Of a stretch of DNA of 64,000 nt, positions 34,713-46,441 are shown in pieces. Positions within the stretch are counted from its first letter, which is position 1. Each line of letters begins with the position of its first letter. Origin of the DNA: Pyrrhoderma lamaoense. Its lineage: Eukaryota > Basidiomycota > Agaricomycetes > Hymenochaetales > Hymenochaetaceae. The notes beneath the pieces were generated by a model, which was not told where the DNA came from, ran no database searches, and saw only the letters and a program-made list of their open reading frames with translations. Both the position numbers and the translations under genes were made by a program. Where the stretch lies: positions 496,001 to 560,000 of the forward strand of contig NBAZ01000006.1 of assembly GCA_002794735.1 (NCBI GenBank), written 5' to 3'.

Positions 34713-37700
34713 CTAAGTTTCCATCGGGGAAGAACTGACCTCTGGCCTATATGAACCTCCATAACGTGTTACGTCTCGAACAATTTGCGCTAGGTCTTTG
34801 GCGTCCTCTACAACGTAAACATGCCCAAGCATCTTTAGGTTTGAGAAGTCCGATGTCGTGGAGGGCACTTTCAGGGATGAGATGAACGAGTGATATGCAT
34901 TCAAGTCTGCAATAACCTGGAATCCTCCTGATAATGAGATGATCTGTCGCTTGATATGCCGATGGATAATTCTGAACTATCCATTAGGTTGTGTACGAAA
35001 GGGGGCTGAAGCAACTCACCCAAGTAACCTGATGCCGACTTCTTGATAAAAAACTTCTAAAACTTCTTTACTTGTACTCCCACGAAGCAATTTACAATGC
35101 ATGTCTAAACATGCGATGGCTTCACGACAACCTTTTGTTGGGCCCAGATCTAGAGCGGACTCGTCCATTGGATAATACTCGCGAGCCTGAGTGCGAGTTA
35201 TGATGATATGCTCAACCTATGGAACGTCCGCGATTTATCAAGTAATCAATTATATCAGTCAATACTGCATAAAATAGTGCACAAACCACAGGACTAACCT
35301 GGTTCATGAGCACCTCAGTACCTGCATTCATACCAGCCGCCACAGAATCATCGAGGATATTCTCAAAACGCTTCTTCTCACGAACGACCGCGTTAAGGAA
35401 GTCATTGCGATCGATATGTGGAGACAACTCCTTGTCAAAATAGACTTGAATCATCGATTGTATCGTATCACCGATATGCACGAGCTCGAAGAACTGCATC
35501 AGAGGTGCAACAGATGTTGTTTCTGCGTGCTCCGCTGGTTTGTAGGTACGCATTTGCTCTGTTGCTCTACAATGGAGCATAAATAGACTAGTCCATATTC
35601 ACAAACTAATAATGACCTACTTCTCAAAGCCTGTGCTGATATGTCTCTCGCCTATTGTCTGTAAGAGTAGGATGAATATCTCTTCCAGAGTATCATGTAC
35701 ACAATGTCCGTAAGACCCTGGATAGGTAACAAATGTCTCAAGTCGCTTCAGAGACTCTCGGTTCGCATGGATGAGTTCCAAAGCCACATCTAAAGAAAGT
35801 AGCAGATCCATTTTATCAAAGGACGCCACGCTATCTCGGACGCTTCCGTTCCCTACATTTACCGTGCTTGACGATGCATTACTTGAATGCATAGGTCCTG
35901 ATTTGGAAGATGAACTTTTGTCCATTTTCTTTTCACGTAAAGATGGCGACGAAACTATTATGCAAAGTTGAATTGCGTATCATAAGTATCAATTTTCAAT
36001 AATTACGAACTTGAAGATGTGTCATCCTCCTCGTCATCGTCTTCAACTTCAAAAACCGTATCATTCCCCTCCAAGTTGCGAGAGTATTCGGCTCCTACAT
36101 TGCCAGAGTTTGATGTGACCCACCGCTGAGGATTTAACATCGCAATTCCTTGCACGGCTGCATTCCCACCGGTCGTGAGGGCCGCACCGACTACACCAAC
36201 TGTTCTGGGAACAATCGTTACAGGAAGAAGAAGTACATCGGTGAAAGAAGCTAAAACAGTTCGCTTCATTAGAGCTGGATTATGCGATCCAAGGAACCGA
36301 GCAGGTGAAGGTGATATAGAGGTTGTATCGTCATTCTGAGCGACACTCTTTCAAAAATATCATCAATAGTGTCCACACTATTCGATTTATGTGCCCGAAA
36401 ATCACCTTGCGATCCCAATCACGGATAATAGTTTCAAATGACTGTCTAATAGTTTCAACTTCCTCGTCGAGATATTCGTCCATGTTTAATTCAAACATGT
36501 GAAAGCTAAACATCATAGTATTAGTATCAGTAATACTTTCTTCATATAGAGAAAAATCATCTACAAACACGACGTCTTCGGCTTGTGTCTGTGACACATA
36601 TTTGTCGTCATTCTTCAACTGACGAAGAACATCCACTATACGCCATGATTCTCGAAAGGCCGCTGCAGTAGCCCGGAGAAACGATTCATTTGAAATCTCA
36701 CGTGCCTTCGTTAACAATGCAGTGATGTATTCACCTACCTATGAAATCCATGAGCAATATTCAGGTAAGAATAGGTAGGAGGCCCACCACTTCTTGAGCA
36801 AGTCTCTCGGCAAACGAGAGGACAACATACGATTGAGCGGGAAAGACACTGACCGCAGTCAGTCCTTGTGCCTTAAGAGCCGCAAGGATGTGTTCCATAA
36901 ATTTATCCATTGCATTAAAGTCTAATTCACCATCTTCCCTAATTAGACACGCTCACTGAGATTGAAAAATGAATTCAAAGATGTCTAAAACTGCGCACGT
37001 GAAGTTATCTGCCGGGTGCCATTCCCCTTCCTCGTAGAAAATCTCTCTCTTTTCTATCCAGACTTTACCCATTTCCCAATTTGATACTGTGGCCTTTGAT
37101 CCCCACATATGTCCTTCCCAAACATCCCAACTCGCAAGGGCGGCTTCACGCATACTATCCTCATCTTTGTTTCCATCCGCAACATCGAACGCAGTAAGAA
37201 GACTCGCTTGAAAGCGATCAATAGCTGTTCGTAGAGATGCATATAGAGACTGATAATTATATACAGGTTTCACAGATGGAGAGAGAAATAATGTTAGAAG
37301 GTGCAATGTATGGGACTGTTGTAGGAGAGACGGAGAAGGGAGGGGGAAAAGAGACGATAATATTAGATGGGGAGGTGATGATAGAAAAGGAAGAAGACTT
37401 TTGAGAGTAGTATAAGCCCGAATAAATCTTTGTCGGTACGTAGGCTGAGAAGACCCAAAGAGGACGGCCGGATGAGAAGAAAGTGATATACCCTGAAAGC
37501 TACCAAAGAGGTTTTGTGCAGTATTTGCTGTTCCAGATGTCCCAGAGGTAAAATCTCCAAAATCATCATCAGGAACCGTTGAGGTTTGTACCAAAGTGCT
37601 CGAGGAACTCAGTTGTTTCCCCTTTATGCGAGATTCGAGATCTTCAAAGGCCTTCTCTAGATTATCACGTTCAATACCCAAATCCTTCCATTTAGTTTCC

Positions 37701-37924
37701 CAAATCTTTTCACTTCGTGCAAATTCGGAAAACCTTCGTGACACCCTACTAAATGAAGGAATATCTGGTACAGTAAGGTGACTTAAAATGGACAAGTAGA
37801 CGTTCTCTGGAAGAAGGCCTATGAGTGGGATCACAACCTGTCTTTGGGCTCCACGGCCTAGCAAAGTAGACGTTGCGGCCGAAGCATATAGTTTCACTGG
37901 TTCTAATGTCGTAAAACGATCCAT
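34713..37924 (-). CDS. RCY1: Recyclin-1: F-box protein with Sec10-like C-terminal domain
   Basis: Eight exons, from 5' to 3': 36999-37924, 36788-36938, 36406-36738, 36011-36335, 35621-35954, 35299-35566, 35020-35216 and 34713-34971. Together they give an open 930-aa frame with introns of 48-82 nt. An F-box lies at residues ~35-80 (GLLPENVYLSILSHLTVPDI, FSEFARSEKIWETKW). The long C-terminal part resembles exocyst Sec10 (EEVETIRQSFETIIRDWD; MKRTVLASFTDVLLLPV; DRNDFLNAVVREKKRFENIL; IITRTQAREYYPMD). In yeasts Rcy1/Pof6 acts in endocytic recycling and membrane traffic. No CAAX box is seen; the protein ends SSPMET. The first intron (36939-36998) includes an 18-nt segment that could be misread as a mini-intron. 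CLF1 is transcribed divergently. Confidence 0.92.
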
Positions 37925-38321
37925 TCAGTAAAGCTTAGTTTATGGAGACACCTCTATCTCCCTATTCTTGTAATCATATAGTGAATTAGTCAATAGTTAA
38001 GAATCTAGGGGAATCTCACTCAGCAAACTATTTTACGTAAATAAGTATACAAACTTACATGCGTCTCAGAACCTGTACTAGATATGCGTAAAGCAAGTCA
38101 ATGATCACAGTCCTCAAGTGCTTCCTGGGTTTCGGATCCGTGGATTAATACCAGGTCCCCTTGGTTTTTAAATAGTTTGTAGTCGAGAACATTGTAGAGG
38201 AGGAAGCCGTGACCTTTAGTCACATATCTACCCGCATGTCACAGACACATACTATACATGTAGGTACTGCTTTACATACATAAGCTCTAAAACGATCACC
38301 TTCACTCCCTTGTAAGACAAC
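37925..38321. other. Divergent promoter region of RCY1 and CLF1
   Basis: About 400 bases between the two start codons. A minus-strand ORF (38220-38507) overlaps CLF1 exons 1-2 and is not supported. No specific site was identified. Confidence 0.35.
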
Positions 38322-40982
38322 ATGCAGGACGGAAGAGCACCTCGGTAAGTGATTCAAGCATGAAATATACCACAGCGTCTCTGACACAGTCTTATATTCA
38401 AAAGCGTAAAAAACCGCGCGCCGGCCGCTGTTCAGGTATGTCAACTTCCGTCTACTCTCTTCTTGCAAAGTAATGAATCCTATAAAAAATAGATCACAGC
38501 TGAGCAACTTCTAAGGGAGGCTCAAGAACGCCAGGAGTCTGCGTTCCGAGCTCCAAAACAGAGAATTGAAGATTTCGAAGAACTTCATGAGTACAGAGGA
38601 AGGAAAAGGAAGGAATTCGAAGAGCGAATTAGGCGAACGCGAGGAAATCTTAAGGAATGGCAATCATATGCTAGCTGGGAGGCAAGTCAAGGGGAATATG
38701 ACCGATCAAGATCAGTGTATGAACGCGCTTTAGATGTTGATGCACGAAGTGTCCAGCTGTGGCTGTCATACACGGAAATGGAACTGAAGGGACGGAATGT
38801 TCAACATGCTCGCAATTTGTTTGATCGTGCTGTTACCATACTTCCTCGCATTGATCAGCTATGGTATAAGTATGTCTATCTTGAAGAACTGCTGGGTAAT
38901 GTTGCAGGAGCACGTCAAGTTTTCGAGAGATGGATGCAGTGGGAACCTGATGACAAGGCATGGCAAGCTTACATCAAAATGGAGGAGCGTTACCAAGAAC
39001 TGGATCGAGCAAGTGCTATCTATGAAAGATGGGTTGCTGTCCGTCCTGAGCCTCGAGTGTGGGTTAAATGGGCAAAATTTGAAGAGGAGCGACTTCACTT
39101 AGACAAAGCTCGGGAAGTATTCCAAATGGCACTCGAATTCTTTGGCGATGATGCAGAGCAAATTGAGAAAGCTCAAGCAGTCTTCAGTGCTTTTGCTAAG
39201 ATGGAAACACGCCTGAAAGAATATGATCGAGCTCGCGTTATCTACAAATTCGCCCTTGACCGTCTTCCTCGGAGTAAGTCCAATGCACTATACACTGCCT
39301 ATACGAAGTTCGAAAAGCAACACGGAAATCGAACAACCCTTGAGACAACGGTTATCGGTAAAAGGCGGATCCAATATGAAGAAGAAATTGCCCATGATAG
39401 TAAAAATTACGATGTCTGGTTTGACTATGCTCGATTGGAGGAAGGTGCCTTGAGAACGCTGAAGGAGGAAGGGGCATCAGAAGATGAAATCCAATCAGCA
39501 GTAGGTCTCGTAAGAGAGGTGTATGAGAGAGCCGTGGCCCAAGTGCCCCCTGGAGACTTGAAGCGACACTGGAGACGATATATCTTCCTTTGGTTAGACT
39601 ATGCACTGTTCGAAGAAATAGAAACGAAGGTATTGTCAATATAATTTTTCATTAATTCCGTTACTTTATCTCTCAAAATACACAAATCTAACTTCAAGTT
39701 ACATAGGACTATGATCGCACTCGAAAAATATATCAGACAGCAATACAGATTGTACCACATAAACAGTTCACTTTCGCGAAACTCTGGCTAATGTTTGCTC
39801 GTTTCGAATTGCGAAGACTTGAATTACCAGCAGCTCGTAAGCTACTGGGTGCTGCCCTTGGAATGTGTCCAAAAGAGAAAATCTTTAAGGGTTACATTCA
39901 ACTTGAGCTCGATGTTCGCCCTCTTAGTTATTGCATACTCGTTGAAGAATACTGACATTTTCATTTCATTAGCTCCGAGAATTCGATCGCGTAAGAAAAT
40001 TGTACGAGAAATACATCGAGTACGACCCATCCAACTCCTCTTCATGGATTCAGTTCGCCCAATTTGAGAACCTCTTAGCTGATCATGCTCGCGCACGAGC
40101 CATCTTTGAACTTGGTGTCTCTCAACAAACTCCTCTGTCTTACCCAGAGAATCTCTGGAAAGCATACATCGATTTTGAAGTTGAGCAGGGAGAACGTGTC
40201 AATGCTCGTAAACTGTACGAGCGACTCATCAAACTCAGTGGCCATGTCAAAGTCTGGCGTTCGTATGCTGAGTTTGAGGCGTCGGCGATCCGATGAGTCA
40301 GGCAATGAAAGAGGAGTTGGGTATAGAGGAAGATGAGGATGAAGAAGAAAGAATGGTTGAGGGAGACTATGAGTTGGGACGACAGGTCTTCCAGCGTGGC
40401 TACAATGATCTCAAGGAAAGAGGTCTGAAAGAAGAGGTAAACCTATATTTTTGTCTCCCTTTAAATATCTTTTACTAACATGTACATTACCTGCTTTTAG
40501 CGTGTGGTCTTACTGGAATCTTGGAATCAGTTCGAACAAGAACACGGAACACCCGCTGACGTTAAAAAGGTACAAGCAATGATGCCAATAGTGAGTAGGA
40601 AACGACGGATGGTAGGTGAAGATGGGGATAACGAAGAAGAATGTAAGTTTCCTTTCTTACCTTGCGTACCAGCCCAATTTTTCCCCTTCTTCGCCTTTCA
40701 AGGGAGCATATTGACTGATCATACTTCTCTAGACTGGGACATGGTCTTCCCTGATGACGAACGAGAAGCAAATCCAGCTTCATTCAAATTCCTCGAGATA
40801 GCTCATAGGTGGAGACGGATGCAGGCTGCCTCTGGAGGAACATCTAGCGTTTCGGCCTTACTCAGCAATAGCAATAATGACTCTGCGCCATCCACGACTC
40901 AAGACATCAGTGAGGACACTAAAGAAAAGAGGAAAGCGAAGATAGTGATGCTGAAATGGCGAGTTCGGATGGGGAAAGCTGA
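38322..40982 (+). CDS. CLF1: CLF1/Syf3 (crooked neck) pre-mRNA splicing factor, two apparent frameshifts
   Basis: HAT-repeat scaffold of the Prp19-associated complex in the spliceosome. Exons: 38322-38344 and 38405-38435 (tiny, [18 protein letters not shown]), 38493-39629, 39707-39913, 39973-40436, 40501-40642 and 40733-40982. HAT repeats fill residues ~40-600, e.g. [42 protein letters not shown] and [14 protein letters not shown]. The late block [20 protein letters not shown] is near-diagnostic. Two frame changes are seen. At 40290-40291 (CC for CCC) the frame passes from ...EASAI to ...MSQAMKEEL. At 40925-40928 (AAAA for AAAAA) it passes to the acidic end [14 protein letters not shown], the expected C-terminus, with the stop at 40980-40982. 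Both look like read errors; the gene is essential in yeast. Confidence 0.93.
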
Positions 40983-41517
40983 AAGCCGCAGTACACTCTC
41001 CTGTGATTCACAAGCGGCGTGTCCACACCCACAAAACTTGAAGTTTTTCCTTTTCACGAGATGGCATAGGGTAATACTAATTACTTCTAATATCGTCTAC
41101 ATATAAAAATCATTACATGTGTGTATGTATGTCACATAAGTTAATATTCGAGTATTATTATAGACTAGGATTTTGCGAAGAAACCAGGACAAAGCTCAAA
41201 TGTATGGCGTCTTAGAGTTACAGTGTGATATTTAATAGCTAGTATGGTTATTAAGTTTTATGGTTTTTCGTATAGAAGTCCGTTTTTAGGTGGGTGCGAT
41301 GAATTCGTACTAGTCTGTATGATATTGAGTTTAAAGCGGCATTCACATTCCTGTGACTTATACGACAGAGTGATGTCTATTTAATGGTGATTATTCTCTT
41401 GTCAGTATTATCTATCTCGAAATGAAAAGAAAGTACAACATACGTTCCGATCGTGCATAAATTCATCCGATGAGTCGTTGAAACTTGTTCACGCAGGATT
41501 TACTGAGGAGACTTTAT
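40983..41517. other. Convergent 3' flanks, no gene seen
   Basis: AT-rich DNA between the ends of CLF1 (plus) and the coiled-coil gene (minus). Both would terminate here; no motif beyond AT-richness is evident. Confidence 0.3.
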
Positions 41518-43143
41518 TTAGTGGCATGATAAGCCCCGGAAATGATCGCTAGACGTGAGCTGGTTTTCAATGTCTTGAGGCCCTTCTTCAAGCATATCTA
41601 ATAAATTATGGGATCCCTTCAGGCATCGAGACGAAGATTTATCTTCCACCTCATGTTCGGGGCAATCCAGAAGTGTCTCATCTCCAGTGGTAAAATAGAA
41701 ATCTTCACTATAACGGTGAGTGTAAATCAGATACTTGTTCTGTAAAAATAGATCAGGCTTCGTACACAAATTCATCGTCGCATGTAAAGCTCCGACTTGA
41801 TTCTAGGGCAACCTTCAGCTTTCTCTCAGCATCTCGTACACTTCCAGGAACGCATTTGAAAACTGTTCTGTAAATATTTCCCTCTTCTGATTGCCTCATA
41901 TCTGTCAGGAGCTCGGTCGCACGTAACCTACTAAGTTCAATACTATGGGAAATTTTCATAATAGTCTCCTTATACTTCAATGGCTTCAGCGTTGTTCCGT
42001 TTTGCAATTCTCCAAGACCTGCTTGCGCCATATCCTGCGTGACTTGTAATTCTCGAAGAACAGTACATAAGTCACTTCGAAGTCCCTCTAGGTGGCTCTC
42101 CCTCTGGTCGGCGTTGACAAGCTGTTGCGCATAGTCAGTTTGTAATTTATCGAAACGACTGGCGATAGACCAAGCCAATGATTGATATGTCTGTCCGTGT
42201 TTCTTTGCTGAAGATAGTTCCGCTTCAAGCTCTGCACATGTATTTCTTAGATTTAGTGTTGTAGAGACTTCATTATCAAGGCAAATGTTCAATACTGTGA
42301 TAGCTTTTTGAGAATCACGGTAGTTTTTCAAGGTTCTTGTGAGACTATCAAAGGTATATTTATGTTTCTGGCGTAGATCACTGCAACGGTTCTCCCATTC
42401 TTCAAGCTCTTGGACCATAATTTTGTTCTTTGACAGCATATACTTGGAGTAAAGGAAAAATCTGGAGGTCAGACTAAGTACGAATCGAATTTGTTGTTGT
42501 TGCTGTCTTCGCCTTAAACAAACAAGTTCATGACGGGAACTAAGCGTTTTCATCTCCGATTGCAAGGTAAACAAGGATGAATGAGCCTTCAAATGTTTTG
42601 ACCGGAGCTCGACCAGTCTCATATTCGCTCCGGCCTCATCTACTTTCAAAAGAGAAAAGGCAGTCTTAAGATCTCGTAATTTAGAACTTAGGTCTAGGCA
42701 ACGGAGTCGGTCTTGTTTTATTTTTTCGTGTAAACTCGCTATATAGACTCTATCCGCTTGTGATTCACTCTGTTTAGCAGGTTTTTCCACCCTTTATTAG
42801 TGGCTAGGTGATATTACAAGAACTGTTGTGACGTACATCAATTCTATTCTGAATCAACTCCCATTTTCTATGACCCCATTTTGAGTACCAGAGAGTTGAT
42901 TTGAAGAGAATTATAAGTCCAATCGCATACACAAACAATACTATATACCACTGGGAAACCTGAGTGAGAAGTTGTGTTGTTTGCGATTCGAAAACGATGG
43001 CGACAGCATCGAAGCGAACTCGGGCCTGGATTCAGTACGTCTGTAGGTGGCACCAGATATATCACAATTAACTAAGGACTGACCCATAAAAATTGATGAA
43101 CAGAACGTTGAGATACAATCAAGAATTCAGATATCCAAGACAT
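41518..43143 (-). CDS. Membrane-anchored coiled-coil protein, no family recognised
   Basis: Proposed exons (5' to 3'): 43084-43143, 42859-43025, 41766-42791 and 41518-41707, joining in frame to 480 aa with introns of 58, 67 and 58 nt. Residues 1-45 (MSWISEFLIVSQRSVHQFLW...) precede one transmembrane helix (WYIVLFVYAIGLIILF, ~51-66). A basic KSTLWYSKWGHRKWE stretch follows, then ~330 residues of coiled coil (EKIKQDRLRCLDLSSKLRDL to RDAERKLKVALESS) and a short acidic tail with LLDMLEEGP. The intron at 42792-42858 uses a weak GTTGAT donor. An alternative donor at 42836 would split the start codon (AT|G) and give a soluble protein starting at the coiled coil. A single-pass membrane protein with a long coiled-coil rod suggests a tether or organelle-shape factor, which is inference only. 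Confidence 0.6.
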
Positions 43144-43403
43144 TAAGTCGGGTTGATTAGTGCCAGCACTAGGAATTGCGAGAAGAATTTTTGGGGATAG
43201 TGGTGGCAGTAGAAACTAGACCATATAGGAACCTCAACAGGTGACTAGTTAGCGATTCAGCCTGGATTAAAATGAATGATGTCTATCGATCAAGATGGAT
43301 ATCATACACGTTTGACAAGCAAAGCAAAGTAAAAGAATATATGACACAAGTCCCAAGTATGACGAAAAAAAAAGCTTGTATATGGTGAATTATATGTATC
43401 TTA

Positions 43404-45255
43404 TCAGCTTCCCTCCACTTCAACTTTCGTTGCCAGATCCTCCTCTCCCTGCCCCGCCTTTTCACGTGCCAGCCGACCTTTACCTCGTGCATAGTCAACG
43501 GATATCCAATCCTTTTTCGCCTCACGGAAAACTTGAAGATCTCCATCATAAACTTCACAAAAGCGTGTAACTTCCGAGTCGAATTCTTCTTTATCTTCAT
43601 CTTTCAGATATGAACGAATGGAAGAGAAGAATGCGTTTGCGATGGAGAGGTTATGAGCAGCCAAGAATGCATGTGCACTCATTTCATGGGTGTGTAAGAG
43701 GTGATGGATGTAGGCACGTGTATATGGAGGGCCATATCTCTCTTTTCCGGGGATTCGAAGGACATCAGCTACGGCATGAACGAGTTCAGTTTCAGTTTCT
43801 TTGGGTGAACAAGCTATGCATGGGCAAATATTTTCTTCACCGATTCATCAGAGGTAGAGTCTGTAGGAGAAGTAGATGCACGGCCTAAGAACGAGTCCGA
43901 TAAACGTCCAAAGTCCATAGTATACTGGGTAGAGTAGATATTATGTCCTAAGTTATGTTTCTCGATTTTACCATCTAGAGATGAGACGATAGGAGCAGGG
44001 AACGTAAAGTCCAGTGCGACACCCCAATCAGCTGCTTTTTGTGCCCAAGCAACATCGAAAAGATCCAAACCAACATCCCGAATCAAAAGTAGAACTTCAT
44101 GTGGTGAAGCCGTTCCAGATACTAGACGCAGTTTATCCGGGGTCAGTGATGACAAAGACGCACGCACAAGATCCGAAATTCTTGGAACAACTTCTTCAGT
44201 CCTGGGTTCGGTCAGTGGCTTCAGATCTACATAACGTCTATTCGGAGCCTGCTCTCCGTCATCCACTACAGGAGGATTCGTATTTGATGCAAGTAAAGAC
44301 TTTCGTAATGGAATAAGATCAAACGTATAACCTAAAACTCCCTCATCTAAGCACTTATACGGTTCAATCTGTTCAGCTTCTTTCCCATAGAGTATTTCCG
44401 TCAGGGAGTTGGAAAATGCTCGTCTAGCAGCTTCACTGGTATCCCCAACCATTTGAACAAGAACATTTGGTGACGACGATCGTGCAGAAGAAGATTCAGT
44501 TCGGAGAAGGGTGGTAAGCCAAGCAACTGATCGTTCTAGACTCTTCGTGATCCGTTTTTGAGAGAAAGGAGCAGGAGTATAAGGGACGTCGGACAAAGCG
44601 AAAACTATATCGGGTTTACAGATGTTTACATACGAGAGATACTGTTCCGGGGTTACCTAGATTATAGGCATGTTAGTTATACTGTAATTTAGCTGGTATC
44701 GATAGTATCTTATTCGTACTTGCCGAATACCCCTAACACAACTAGCATTTATATATTTATTCCCATTTGGAGGCATTTCCCTATTATCTAATGGATCTCG
44801 TAAAGACATGGATAATAAGCTTTCGGTATGATCAAGTCCAATAAGCTTTTCGAGGGGTTTGGGCCACTAAAGAGACTGAAGATTGGGGACTTGTGTTCTA
44901 GGCTATTATACATATTTTGCGCGTTCAGTTTTCATTTACCGCGATGCACCTAGCTGCCAATTGCAACATGAGTACATAGCACTGACACTTACAATGTTTC
45001 GAAAGGGACATGAACCCATTTTATAGCCTCTGTTGCAGAAACATGATCTAAGGTAAGGTGAGGAACAACACCGCGTGAAGTCGAAGTAATAAGATTCGGA
45101 GTCTCAAGAACTACTTTTTTTCCATTCGGTTTCTGTACAGTAAGACAGCCTACTCTTGGGCCGAGCACTTCTTTGCCTGGAGAGGTAGCATAACTTGATG
45201 GACGTGATAAAACCTTGAACGTTGTACAAGCATCATTGAGTAGATTGGATTGCAT
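43404..45255 (-). CDS. QTRT2: Queuine tRNA-ribosyltransferase accessory subunit 2 (two apparent frameshifts)
   Basis: Non-catalytic partner of QTRT1 in the enzyme that swaps guanine-34 for queuine in GUN-anticodon tRNAs; the eukaryotic complex sits on the mitochondrial outer membrane. Exons 44993-45255, 44720-44902 and 43404-44656 give ~566 aa. The N-terminus has LGPRVGCLTV, TPNLITSTSRGVVPHL and VHVPFET; the middle has MSLRDPLDNREMPPNG, KPDIVFALSDVPYTPAPFS and GTASPHEVLLLIRDVGLDLFD. The C-terminus has the zinc site CPCIAC plus HLLHTHEM..HN. The frame changes twice at shortened homopolymers. At 44864-44867, one more base restores SGPNPLEKLIGLDHTE. At 43826-43828, one more base restores CPCIACSPKETE. 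Fungi usually have to scavenge queuine, so the subunit implies salvage. Confidence 0.9.
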
Positions 45256-45575
45256 ACTGCCTTCTCTCTCTCTCTCAAATTCTCTAGCTATTTCCGAACT
45301 AAATTATTTAGTACTTGTAACAGATGTCACGGACTTCCTTTTTTAGGGATAGGTCTTTGAGTAAACATCTTGACAAACAGATGACAACAGTAGCTTTTTA
45401 GATGATTCCCGACTCAAGATAGAAAATTGAATTATGAAAAGGACATATTAACTATGTACATGTACATGTAACTCCATCAAGTAGATATGATGGTAAGCGA
45501 TACTAAACTTCACTCATTTAGCAGTATAAAACAGTTATTTCAGGGACCATATGGGACATTAGAAATTTCTCTCAC
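45256..45575. other. Intergenic, no gene seen
   Basis: Upstream of QTRT2 and downstream of the small basic protein. It contains a (TC)n stretch at 45261-45280 and a short GTACATGTACATGTA repeat near 45456. Confidence 0.35.
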
Positions 45576-45881
45576 TTAGGTACTTTTGGGCTTTTTATCT
45601 TCCTCTTCCGTAGCAGGTTTAGTCAGTACTTTTTTCCTGCTTACAGGAGTCAGCTTTTTTCTCTGTATAGCTTTCAGCTGTTCTCCTTGTATCTGCTCTT
45701 TCCCCAAACGTCCAAAGGGATCAGGACTAGTTGGATCCAATTTTCTCTTCAGCGGTGCAGAATTACTAGAACCAGAGGACTCAGTAGTGTTAGTCCTCCT
45801 TACAGCTGGGTTGAAAGCTGATCCATCTCTGTGTGCATTCTGCTTAGGTGTGAGCGTATTCGAGTTTTTTGAACCTGACAT
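45576..45881 (-). CDS. Small basic, disordered protein
   Basis: Single-exon 101-aa frame with ATG at 45879-45881. Composition is low-complexity: Ser/Thr/Asn-rich N-terminus, LKRKLDPTSPDPFGRLGKEQ in the middle, and a Lys-rich end (QRKKLTPVSRKKVLTKPA, EEEDKKPKST). KRK and RKK clusters suggest nuclear localisation. No domain is recognised, and it could equally be a chance frame. Its position on the same strand between two conserved genes, with its own ATG and clean flanks, argues for a gene. Confidence 0.5.
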   Translation of the reverse strand: MSGSKNSNTLTPKQNAHRDGSAFNPAVRRTNTTESSGSSNSAPLKRKLDPTSPDPFGRLGKEQIQGEQLKAIQRKKLTPVSRKKVLTKPATEEEDKKPKST

Positions 45882-46441
45882 GTTCCGAAGCTAGGTTTTT
45901 CTTTACTCGTGCCCCTCTTCAAGGATCCCTCTTTTTATATCATCTAATCTTGATTTTGCATGCATCAATCCATTTTTGGTTTGCTACTTCAAGTAGTGAG
46001 AAGCTCTTATTATCAAATACTAGTTAATATCATCGTCAAAAATTTTGATCGTAGTCAAAGCAGTAATTTTGCGAATTATCAAATAGATTAAGTACGGCAA
46101 ATATTATTTTCATCGGTATCGAAACACGTATCTAAGTGTAAATTTTTCTATTGTGCAAAGTTGCCCTTTTCTTTCACCACAATATGCTAGCATAGATGCA
46201 AAGAAAACTATAATCTACATACACATACAATACACAAATAGGAATAAGTCGTTATTATACTTGGATAGGGGAACAATGAATAACACGCGTCCGTAAGGCA
46301 TTCTAGCACAAAGGAAACAAAGGAAAATAGAATCATCGTATCTTCACGAGAGAAAGAAGAAAAGTTGGATGGTCGAAAAAGGGTCTAGAATAAGGTAAGA
46401 AAGGTAGTAATCTGCAATGTTCGAGAGAGCCAGCTCTAAAC
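45882..46441. other. AT-rich intergenic DNA
   Basis: Low-GC region with poly-A/T tracts between the small protein gene and the 3' end of the ATPase gene. No gene or RNA was recognised. Confidence 0.35.

Noticed and set aside
36939..36998. An 18-nt mini-intron in RCY1 (GTGAGC..TTAG) as an ultra-short intron
   Set aside because: The upstream donor GTGCGC gives a normal 60-nt intron and joins DNFT to EDGELDF in frame; the 18-nt version would add residues with no need.
40290..40296. Programmed ribosomal frameshift in CLF1
   Set aside because: No slippery heptamer or downstream structure is seen, and eleven other homopolymer-linked shifts in unrelated genes point to a technical cause.
43283..43600. 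Basic minus-strand ORF within the QTRT2 3' end
   Set aside because: Shifted frame of the QTRT2 last exon; the real frame carries the zinc-site end of the family.
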